From NCBI GenBank assembly GCA_963756495.1, contig CAVWNS010000014.1:806001-870000 (forward strand): a stretch of 64,000 nucleotides of DNA, read 5' to 3'. The translations under genes and the position numbers were made by a program. Within the stretch, counting starts at the first letter, position 1; the number at the start of each line of letters is the position of its first letter. The notes below the pieces were generated by a model. It was not told where the DNA came from. It was given only the letters and a program-made list of their open reading frames with translations, and made no database searches. The stretch is from DATFDN01 sp963756495 (GTDB lineage: Bacteria > Pseudomonadota > Alphaproteobacteria > Acetobacterales > Acetobacteraceae). Of this stretch, positions 56,314-64,000 are shown one piece after another.

Positions 56314-57558
56314 CTATGCGCCGGATTTCCTGGACCGACCAGCGGATGAGGTCCGGGTCCGCGGCATCCGCCTCGGCGGGGTTTTTTTCGGCGTGGCCGC
56401 CACTGCATTGGCCTTGTTGCGAATGATCGCCATCATGGCGAAGGCGAGCATCACGAGCGAGACGTGCCGATGCCATCCGTGCCAGGACCGGGTCTCATTG
56501 TGATCGAGGCCAAGCTCGTTCTTGGCGGTCTCGAAGCTGTCTTCGATGGACCAACGATGACCTTCGACGGCAACCAGCGTGGCGATTGGGGTTCCGGTCG
56601 GACACCAGGTCGAGAAGAATGCCATCTCGCCGTTGGCGATATGGCGACGGATCAGCAATCCGCGCGTCCATGCCTCGTCTTCCGCGCCGCCGAACTCACC
56701 GGCTTTGAGGTCGGCGAGTTCCACGTAGCACCACTCGTGCAGGCGCGGCCCCTTGGTCCCGGCCCCGGCCGACAGGCGCTGCCAGTCTGCCGTGGCCCGG
56801 GACGCGGCGATCGCCTCGGCGCTACCCGCGATCAGTTGTCTTTTGCCCCAGGAATGGAACCGATGCGCGCCGGTCACCCCGAGCACGTAGCCACGGTCGG
56901 CCCGGCGCAGCACCTGCTCGACCTCGCCGACGCCATAGACGGCGTCGGCGGCCACCCACGCGAACGGTACGTTCGCGGCCAACGCACGCTTGATCATCTG
57001 CACGGCGATGCGCGGCTTGGTCGCGAAGCTGATGTCACTTCGCACATGTGCGCTGGCCAACCGGGCCGGGTCGTCGGTCCAGGCTTTCGGCAGATACAGT
57101 GATCGGTCGATGAAGGCGTGGCCGTGGCGCGAGGCATAGGCGGCGAACACGCCGATCTGGCAGTTGGTGATCTTGCCCGCCGATCCCGTGTATTGCCGCG
57201 CAACCCCGCACGACGCGCGGCCCTGCTTGAGGAATCCGGTCTCGTCGATGACCAGCACCGCGCCGCTGTCACTCAGCGCCTCAACAACATACTCCCGCAC
57301 GACGTCGCGCAGAGCATCCGCGTCCCATTGGCCGCGTCCCAGCACCGACTGTTGCCGCCACGGGCCAGGATCACCTGCCGCTTCCGCTCGCATCCAGCCG
57401 GTCTTGCGCCGTTCCTCGCCGAGCAGACCATCCAGGAAAAGCCCGGCCGAGACCGCCATCCGCTCCTGCTTGAACAGCGAACGCATCCGCGCTTTGACGT
57501 CACGCAGCGACGAGGCCCAAAGCTCCAGCGTCGTCTCGATCGATGCTCCCGACACCAC
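56314..57558 (-). CDS. IS701-family transposase
   Basis: 414 residues, DDE superfamily. Catalytic acids are in VLVIDETGFLKQG (first Asp), FAWVAADAVYGVGEVE (second Asp) and RWSIEDSFETAKNELGLDHN (Glu). The N-terminal RKTGWMRAEAAGDPGPWRQQ and QYTGSAGKITNCQIGV segments are typical. The start used is GTG 57558; full length for the family, so the element could be active. The Lys/Arg/Ser tail after AAATPKK-like residues is normal. Confidence 0.92.
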   Translation of the reverse strand: MVSGASIETTLELWASSLRDVKARMRSLFKQERMAVSAGLFLDGLLGEERRKTGWMRAEAAGDPGPWRQQSVLGRGQWDADALRDVVREYVVEALSDSGAVLVIDETGFLKQGRASCGVARQYTGSAGKITNCQIGVFAAYASRHGHAFIDRSLYLPKAWTDDPARLASAHVRSDISFATKPRIAVQMIKRALAANVPFAWVAADAVYGVGEVEQVLRRADRGYVLGVTGAHRFHSWGKRQLIAGSAEAIAASRATADWQRLSAGAGTKGPRLHEWCYVELADLKAGEFGGAEDEAWTRGLLIRRHIANGEMAFFSTWCPTGTPIATLVAVEGHRWSIEDSFETAKNELGLDHNETRSWHGWHRHVSLVMLAFAMMAIIRNKANAVAATPKKTPPRRMPRTRTSSAGRSRKSGA

Positions 57559-57607
57559 GATCTCCGAATCGAGTCATGGTTCCGCATCCATTCAGAGTTC
57601 AGAGGTC

Positions 57608-57622
57608 AGCGCAACTGTAATG
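57608..57622 (-). repeat. Right terminal inverted repeat of the IS element
   Basis: Perfect reverse complement of 56196-56210. Confidence 0.88.
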
Positions 57623-58063
57623 CTAGGACACCGGCTTACTGTTTGATGCGCTCGTCACAGGTCCCGGATAGGTCGCCGTCGCGGGGACGATCGGGGCCAT
57701 CTCGACCTTGATTTCCGATGGATACTCGTAATTCGCGCCGGTCGCCGCATCGACGGCGACGCCGATTAGGCCGCCGAAGAGGATGTTGCCGAAGGTCGTG
57801 CCGACGAATTTCGGCGAGGTCGTGATCGCGGCCTGCTGGAACCCCGCCTTGGTGCAGGTCAGGGCGATGTCGTTCTTGCTCTTGTCTATGCGCAGGCTGC
57901 CGGGGGTCGGATTGACCGTGCCAAGCTTCGAGCCTGCACGGTCCAACTCGCAGGTGGCCCCGGCCGGCGTTGTCGCAACGGACACGCTCTGGCCGGTCCC
58001 CTCCATCATGGTCGCGCATCCTGGAAGGAGGATGATCGAAAGCAGCGCGGCGAAGCGACGCAT
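57623..58063 (-). CDS. Predicted lipoprotein of the 'GCAT...GTxQSV' family
   Basis: 146 residues. Lipobox ILLPGC with lipidated Cys16, then ATMMEGTGQSVSVATTPAGA (PEGA-like beta fold), KLGTVNPTPGSLRIDKSKND, and a glycine-zipper-like hydrophobic segment FGNILFGGLIGVAVDAATGA. This combination is seen in many short proteobacterial lipoproteins of unknown role. The TAG stop at 57625-57623 is formed at the IS junction; the conserved part ends before it, so little or nothing is lost. Confidence 0.8.
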   Translation of the reverse strand: MRRFAALLSIILLPGCATMMEGTGQSVSVATTPAGATCELDRAGSKLGTVNPTPGSLRIDKSKNDIALTCTKAGFQQAAITTSPKFVGTTFGNILFGGLIGVAVDAATGANYEYPSEIKVEMAPIVPATATYPGPVTSASNSKPVS

Positions 58064-58168
58064 GGCGTTTCCCTGGATTCGATTTCGACCTCCCGATTAC
58101 CGAAAGCTGGTTAAGGACGTCCCAACGACAGGGCGTCGGCTGATCGCGGATCGGTTGCGCGTCGTGGG

Positions 58169-58495
58169 TTAGTCCGCGATGCCAAGAACCAGGGCAAGCA
58201 AGCGGTTCAGCGCTAGCATCTTGGGCTGATCGAGCCACCCGATCGTCGGGCCGCATCGGGTGCGACGCACGGCGCTGATTTTCTCGACCATGACCTGGGA
58301 GGGCGCCCGCAGTCCGGTTCCTGGTGTCGCCGGGATGGTCAGACGGTAAAGCGGCGCCTCGAGCAGTGTGGTCGTGAGCAGGCAAACCAGCACGCTGTCG
58401 GTGGCGTCCAACCAATCGGATTGCACGACGAGCGCTGGGCGCGGTTTGCCGTAGTCGCCGCTGAGTGCGACCGTCAGCAGCGCGCCTCGCTTCAT
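58169..58495 (-). CDS. MazF/PemK-family toxin (endoribonuclease)
   Basis: 108 residues. The family barrel is visible: GDYGKPRPALVVQSD, VLVCLLTTTL, PSQVMVEKISAVRRTRCG, IGWLD. Arg in KPRPALVV and Thr in LLTTT occupy catalytic positions of MazF. It cleaves RNA when freed from its antitoxin. ATG 58495 overlaps the antitoxin stop by four bases (ATGA). Confidence 0.85.
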   Translation of the reverse strand: MKRGALLTVALSGDYGKPRPALVVQSDWLDATDSVLVCLLTTTLLEAPLYRLTIPATPGTGLRAPSQVMVEKISAVRRTRCGPTIGWLDQPKMLALNRLLALVLGIAD

Positions 58496-58719
58496 TCCTG
58501 GTCGAGAAGGTCGGTTGCCGCCGCCTCGATGAAGTCCAGGGTTTCCGCCTCCTCCGCGCTGCCGCGCAGCAGGGCGGCTTGGCGCCGGGCCTCCTCTCGG
58601 AACCCGGGCGCGCGGGGGTCGGGCACCCAGACGTGCAGCAGCTTCATGCCGCGCGCGCGCTGGCTGGCACGATAGCGCCGGAACTTGTCCAAACCATCAT
58701 CTTTGACTGGGTCAGGCAT
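58492..58719 (-). CDS. Antitoxin, MazE-like (DUF3018 type)
   Basis: 75 residues. RYRASQRARGMKLLHVWVPD is the DNA-binding/strand segment of the DUF3018 antitoxins; the C-terminal acidic helix (EEARRQAALLRGSAEEAETL) would wrap the toxin. First gene of the antitoxin-toxin pair, preceded by a 119-base gap divergent to the TPP enzyme gene, where autoregulation would act. Confidence 0.82.
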   Translation of the reverse strand: MPDPVKDDGLDKFRRYRASQRARGMKLLHVWVPDPRAPGFREEARRQAALLRGSAEEAETLDFIEAAATDLLDQE

Positions 58720-58838
58720 CGCCGAAAACTGGGTAGTGCGCTACCCGTATGACGCCCCGAACCCTACGATGCAAGCCGCCCCTGGACCTCCCCGCATCCC
58801 GGTCCTACGATCCGTGCGAAGACGATTTGGAGGGAACC

Positions 58839-60465
58839 ATGAAGGTCGGCGAGGCAATCGCGGAGATCATGAAGCGCGAGGGGATCGAGATCCTCTGCGG
58901 CTATCCGGTCAACCACCTGATCGAGTTCGCGGCGCAGGCCGACATCAGGCCGGTCATGGTGCGCCAGGAGAGGATCGGCCTGCACATGGCCGACGCCATC
59001 TCGCGGGTCACCTCGGGGCGCAAGATCGGCGCCTTCTGCATGCAGCACGGGCCGGGCACCGAGAACGCCTATGGCGGCGTGGCGCAGTCGTTCAGCGAGT
59101 CCATCCCGCTGCTGGTGATCCCGCAGGGCTATCCCCGCCGCATCGCCGGCATCGGGCCGAACTACAGCGCGACCCGCGAGATGCGCGGCGTCACGAAATC
59201 GGCCGAATGGGCGATCATGCCGGCCGAGGTGCCGAGCATGATGCGCCGCGCCTTCTCCCGCCTGAAGAACGGCCGCTCCGGCCCGTGCCTGGTGGAGATC
59301 CCGACCGATATCTGGAACGAGGACATCGGCGAGCTGGACTACACCCCCGCCATCAAGGCCCGCTCGGTGCCGGACCCGCAGGACGTGAAGCGCGCCGCGC
59401 AGGCCATCCTGGCCGCCAAGCGCCCGGTGATCTACGCCGGCACCGGCGTCCACTGGGCGGAGGCGTGGCCGCAGCTCAGGCAGTTCGCGGAACTGCTGGG
59501 GGCGCCGGTGACGACGAGCCTCGGCGGCAAGAGCACGTTCCCGGAAAGCCACCCGCTCTCGCTCGGCTCCGGCGGCAACGCGCTGCCCAAGCCCGTGCAC
59601 CACTTCATCGCCAACGCCGACCTCATCATCGGCATCGGCTGCTCATTCACCGAGACGAGCTTCGGCATCAGGTTCCCCAAGGGCAAGAAGATCGTCCAGA
59701 ACACCAACGATCCCGACCACCTGGCCAAGGACCTGCCCATCGTCGCCGCGCTGTTGGGCGACGCGGCGCTCACGCTCGACGCGCTGATCGGCGAGCTGGG
59801 GCATAGCATCAAGGCCCCGCGCAACTCCTCGGCGGTGGTGCGCGAGATCACCGAAATCCGCGAAGGCTGGATGGCGGAGTGGCGACCGCTGCTCACGTCG
59901 AACGACACGCCGCTCAGCCCGTACCGCGTCATCTGGGAGCTGATGCACGCGGTCGATCCGTCGAACACCATCATCACCCACGACGCCGGCAGCCCGCGCG
60001 ATCAGAATCTCGCCCTTCTGGGTCTCGACCGAGCCGATGTCGTATATCGGCTGGGGCAAGACCACGCAGCTCGGCATGGGCCTCGGTCTGGCGCTGGGCG
60101 CCAAGCTCGCCCGGCCGGACAAGCTCTGCATCAATCTGTGGGGCGACGCGGCGATCGGCTTCACCGGCATGGACTTCGAGACGGCGGTGCGCGAGCGCAT
60201 TCCCATCCTGTCGATCCTGCTCAACAACTTCTCGATGGCCATCGAGCTGAAGGTGATGCCGGTCTCCACCCAGAAATACCGCTCCACCGACATCTCCGGC
60301 GACTACGCCGCGATGGCGCGTGCCTTCGGCGGCTACGGCGAGCGGGTTACCGATCCGTCGCAGATCCAGGCCGCGATCAGGCGCGGCATCGAGCAGACCG
60401 AGCAGGGCAAACCCGCGCTGCTGGAGTTCATCACCGCCAAGGAAGTGCGCGTCTCCAAGTTCTGA
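58839..60465 (+). CDS. Thiamine-diphosphate-requiring enzyme (acetolactate-synthase-like), one apparent frameshift
   Basis: About 541 residues with the three TPP-enzyme domains. The N-terminal Pyr domain carries the catalytic Glu in VMVRQERIGLHMADAISR; the middle domain KRPVIYAGTGVHWAEAW; the C-terminal PP domain the motif GDAAIGFTGMDFET...NN that binds Mg-TPP. Relatives decarboxylate or ligate 2-keto acids; the exact reaction is unknown. Frame shifts +1 at about 60006: reading cagatctcg instead of cagaatctcg restores DQISPFWVSTEPMSYIG. GGAGG at 58829-58833 supports ATG 58839. Followed by a sugar-type ABC operon on the same strand. Confidence 0.87.
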
Positions 60466-60474
60466 AACCGCGTC

Positions 60475-60502
60475 GCTCTCTCCGTTCGCGGAAGGAGAGA
60501 GC
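60475..60502 (+). promoter_or_regulatory. Intergenic hairpin after the TPP-enzyme gene
   Basis: GCTCTCTCC (60475-60483) pairs perfectly with GGAGAGAGC (60494-60502) around a 10-base loop. A second small stem, GCCCC/GGGGC (60520-60524/60533-60537), follows. No U-run, so a processing or mRNA-stability element rather than a clear terminator; the ATPase gene starts 61 bases on. Confidence 0.45.
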
Positions 60503-60562
60503 AGAGGACAACCGGGCGAGCCCCCATCAGAAGGGGCCGCTCACACCAAGGGAAGCGTCTGC

Positions 60563-61621
<1,059 letters not shown>

Positions 61622-61709
61622 GCCGAATGGGCCGCTTTACCGCGGGCGCGACGGCAAGGATAATCAACACGACCCGGAACGGGCACGAAGCAGCAGGAGG
61701 TAGCACGTC

Positions 61710-63083
61710 ATGACGAAGGTGACCCGACGCGACTCGCTCGTCCTTGGCGCCGCGGCGCTGGGCGCGGCGACGCTGCCCGGGAGGGGAGCGCATGCGCAGC
61801 AAGGGGCGAACGCGCAGCAGATGCCGCCGGACGTGCCGATGGCGGATGTCAAGCCGATCCAGTTCGCGGTGGAGAAGGGCGCGCAACTGCACGTCATCCG
61901 CCCCGCCAAGTTCATCGATCCCGACCAGGTCTACTGGGACATCAACACCAAGAAGTTCACCGAGCAGACCGGCATTCCGGTCAAGGTCGATTACATCTCC
62001 TGGGAGGACCTCGGCCCGCAGACGGCGGTGATCGCCAACACCGGCGCCGGTGCCGATGTCGTCATCGGGTTCAGTTCGGCTCCGTTCATCTATTCGACGA
62101 AGCTGATCGGCATGTCCGATCTCTGCGAATATCTCGGCGCCAAATATGGCGGCTGGTACGACCTCGCGCTGCTGTATGGGCGGAAGTGGCACACGAACGA
62201 CTGGATCAGCCTGCCGGTCGGCGGCGGCACCGGCCCGACCGTCTATCGCATGTCGTGGGTGAAGCAGGCGGGATACAACTCCGTCCCGACCGATCTCGAC
62301 GGCTTCATGAAGCTGTGCCAGGGCCTCAAGAAGATCGGTCATCCGTGCGGCTTCTCCCTCGGCCACGCGCTGGGCGATGCCAACGGCTTTGCCGAGTGGG
62401 CGCTGTGGTCGCATGGCGGCGGCGTGGTCGATGAGAATGGCCGGGTGACGCTCAACTCCAAGCCCACGATCGAGGCCCTGAAATATGTCGCCGAGCTGTA
62501 CAAGACGATGATTCCCGGCACGATGTCGTGGAACAATTCCGGCAACAACAAGGCCTACGCGTCGGGCGACATCTCGCTCACGTTCAACGGCGTGTCGATC
62601 TACTACGTGCTCAAGAACTCGCCCGATCCGGCGGTGCGCGCGATGGCGGCGGACACCAATCACCAGGCCGTGCCGCAGGGCCTCGCGAAGCGTTCGCCGA
62701 TGTCGGCGTCGATCATGAACGCGATGCTGTTCCAGCATACGAAATATCCGAACGCGGCGAAGGAGTACCTCCGCTTCATGATGGAGGCGCCGCAGTACGG
62801 ACCGTGGCTATCCAACTGCATCGGCTACTGGTGCCAGCCCCTGAAGGCCTACGGCCAAATGAAGTTCTGGACGGCGGACCCGAAGCTGAAGCCGTACGCA
62901 GGCGCGATGGACACGATCTACTACGACGGTTACGCGGGCCCGATCACCGCTGCGTCCTCGGCTGTGGTCGCGAACTACACGATCGTCGACATGTTCGCCG
63001 CGGTCGCCGCCGGCGCCATGTCGCCCGAGGCGGCCGCCAAGCAGGCGCAGAAGCAGGCCGAGCGGTACTACAAGACCACCTGA
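61710..63083 (+). CDS. Carbohydrate-type ABC transporter substrate-binding protein (Tat signal)
   Basis: 457 residues. Twin-arginine signal TKVTRRDSLVLGAAALGAAT, unlike the Sec signal of the binder at 6 kb. SBP_bac_1 features: FIDPDQVYWDINTKKFTEQT, GAGADVVIGFSSAPFIY, ISLPVGGGTGPTVYRMSWVK. Ligand unknown; neighbours suggest a sugar or sugar acid, possibly a precursor of the TPP-enzyme substrate. AGGAGG at 61693-61699 precedes ATG 61710. A strong hairpin follows it. Confidence 0.93.
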   Translation: MTKVTRRDSLVLGAAALGAATLPGRGAHAQQGANAQQMPPDVPMADVKPIQFAVEKGAQLHVIRPAKFIDPDQVYWDINTKKFTEQTGIPVKVDYISWEDLGPQTAVIANTGAGADVVIGFSSAPFIYSTKLIGMSDLCEYLGAKYGGWYDLALLYGRKWHTNDWISLPVGGGTGPTVYRMSWVKQAGYNSVPTDLDGFMKLCQGLKKIGHPCGFSLGHALGDANGFAEWALWSHGGGVVDENGRVTLNSKPTIEALKYVAELYKTMIPGTMSWNNSGNNKAYASGDISLTFNGVSIYYVLKNSPDPAVRAMAADTNHQAVPQGLAKRSPMSASIMNAMLFQHTKYPNAAKEYLRFMMEAPQYGPWLSNCIGYWCQPLKAYGQMKFWTADPKLKPYAGAMDTIYYDGYAGPITAASSAVVANYTIVDMFAAVAAGAMSPEAAAKQAQKQAERYYKTT

Positions 63084-63093
63084 CGGACTGATC

Positions 63094-63130
63094 CACCGCC
63101 CGTCCCCACCTCACGCGGGGGCGGGCGGTG
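63094..63130 (+). promoter_or_regulatory. Strong intercistronic stem-loop between binding protein and permease
   Basis: A 14-bp stem (63094-63107 with 63117-63130, one G-U pair) closes a nine-base loop (acctcacgc). It ends 11 bases before the permease ATG and its 3' arm touches the GGAGG site. Such hairpins in binding-protein operons (malE-malF is the classic case) protect upstream mRNA and lower downstream expression. Confidence 0.65.
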
Positions 63131-63141
63131 AAGGAGGGAGC

Positions 63142-64000
63142 ATGGACGCCACCGTTCCGAGGACGACGATCCCCTTCGTGCCGCCCCGCGACGGGCCGCT
63201 GACGCGGCTCTTCAACTCCAAGACGTTCCTGGTCACGCTCTGCATGTTGCCGACGGTCGGCCTGCTGGTGGTGTTCCTGACCTATCCGCTCGGGCTCGGC
63301 GTCTGGCTGTCGCTCACCGACACCACCATCGGCGCGCCCGGCAAGTACATTGGGCTCGACAATTTCATCTCCCTCGCCAACGATGGCGTGTTCTGGATGT
63401 CGGTGACGAACACGATCTTCTACACCGCGACGGCGACGATCGGGAAATTCGCGCTGGGGCTGTGGCTGGCGCTGCTGCTCAACAACCACTTTCCGTTCAA
63501 GGCGCTGTTCCGTGCCATCATCCTGCTGCCCTGGATCGTTCCCACCGTGCTCTCGGCCATCGCCTGGTGGTGGATCTACGACCCGCAATTCTCCATAGTC
63601 TCGTACGTGCTGGTGAATGTCCTGCATGTGCGCTCCAGCTACATCGACTTCCTCGGCACGCCCTGGCACGCGCGCTGGTCGCTCGTGGTCGCCAATATCT
63701 GGCGCGGCATCCCGTTCGTGGCGATCACCCTGCTCGCCGGGCTGCAAACCATCTCGCCGTCGCTCTACGAGGCGGCGTTGCTCGACGGCGCCACCCCGTG
63801 GCAGCGGTTCCGCCGCATCACCGTGCCGCTGCTGATGCCGATCCTGGCGGTGGTGCTGACCTTGTCGGTGCTGTTTACCTTCTCGGATTTCCAGCTCGTC
63901 TATGCGATCACGCGCGGCGGCCCGTTCAACACCACGCATCTGATGGCGACGCTGGCGTTCCAGCGCGCCATTCCCGGCTCGGAGCTGGGCGAGGGGGCAG
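63142..64000 (+). CDS. Carbohydrate ABC transporter permease, MalF/UgpA type, C-terminus beyond window
   Basis: First 286 residues. Six membrane helices are visible; TLCMLPTVGLLVVFLTYPLG opens helix 1 and YEAALLDGATPWQRFRRITV is the EAA loop that docks the ATPase. The partner permease (MalG type) is expected right of the window. GGAGG before ATG 63142. Coupled by position to the Tat binding protein. Confidence 0.93.
   Translation, partial: MDATVPRTTIPFVPPRDGPLTRLFNSKTFLVTLCMLPTVGLLVVFLTYPLGLGVWLSLTDTTIGAPGKYIGLDNFISLANDGVFWMSVTNTIFYTATATIGKFALGLWLALLLNNHFPFKALFRAIILLPWIVPTVLSAIAWWWIYDPQFSIVSYVLVNVLHVRSSYIDFLGTPWHARWSLVVANIWRGIPFVAITLLAGLQTISPSLYEAALLDGATPWQRFRRITVPLLMPILAVVLTLSVLFTFSDFQLVYAITRGGPFNTTHLMATLAFQRAIPGSELGEGA

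Larger units (their letters stand above)
56196..57622. mobile_element. IS701-family insertion sequence, complete
   Basis: 1427 bases bounded by perfect 15-base terminal inverted repeats: cattacagttgcgct at 56196-56210 and its reverse complement agcgcaactgtaatg at 57608-57622. One transposase gene fills most of it. Flanks are CTAA (56192-56195) and CTAG (57623-57626), an imperfect 4-base duplication (or a 3-base CTA duplication); IS701 elements usually make 4-base duplications. Insertion abuts the stop codon of the lipoprotein gene. Confidence 0.88.

Overview
The window is GC-rich and densely coded, with most genes within a few bases of each other or overlapping by ATGA. It looks like one alphaproteobacterial chromosome segment, probably Rhodospirillales/Acetobacteraceae. 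That placement is inferred from gene content: the bamA-skp-lpxD-fabZ-lpxA order, a DUF29 protein, an OhrR-type regulator, MFS and LLM-class genes, and an operon-borne GlgE pathway. No rRNA, tRNA or CRISPR array was seen, and no gene-free stretch exceeds about 300 bases.

Layout. 1-14.9 kb is mixed: a PAS histidine kinase running off the left edge, an SLC13-type permease, an OhrR-like regulator, a sugar-type binding protein coupled to a retropepsin-like protease, a nitronate monooxygenase, a hybrid histidine kinase, dcd, a 2-hydroxyacid dehydrogenase, and an MFS / PuuD-like / SDR run. 15.1-32.6 kb is a seven-gene alpha-glucan/trehalose operon (glgE, treS-maltokinase, glgB, glgX, treZ, malQ, treY) whose junctions all overlap by one to four bases. 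32.7-38.6 kb is the outer-membrane/lipid A cluster bamA, skp, lpxD, fabZ, lpxA. 38.7-47.6 kb holds thiL, two MFS transporters, an MBL hydrolase, an Mfd-like helicase and an LLM oxidoreductase. 47.8-50.5 kb is a molybdate/tungstate-type ABC operon. 50.6-55.6 kb holds a hypothetical protein, a dimeric-barrel-like protein, a secreted phosphoesterase coupled to a half-size binding-protein fragment, and an aldo/keto reductase. 55.7-58.7 kb looks accessory: DUF29, an IS701-family element, a lipoprotein and a MazEF-like pair. 58.8-64.0 kb is a TPP-dependent enzyme followed by a carbohydrate-type ABC transporter that runs off the right edge.

How the genes work together. The glucan operon encodes a closed cycle. 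Trehalose becomes maltose (TreS), then maltose-1-phosphate (maltokinase), then linear glucan (GlgE), which is branched by GlgB. GlgX and MalQ trim and reshuffle chains, and TreY plus TreZ return glucan to trehalose. No glgC or glgA lies in the window.

Quality warning. About twenty frame breaks interrupt otherwise well-conserved genes, including essential bamA and lpxA. Eighteen look like one extra base and two like one missing base. I treat these as probable sequencing or assembly insertions, so the affected genes are annotated as single CDSs with the break positions stated rather than as pseudogenes.
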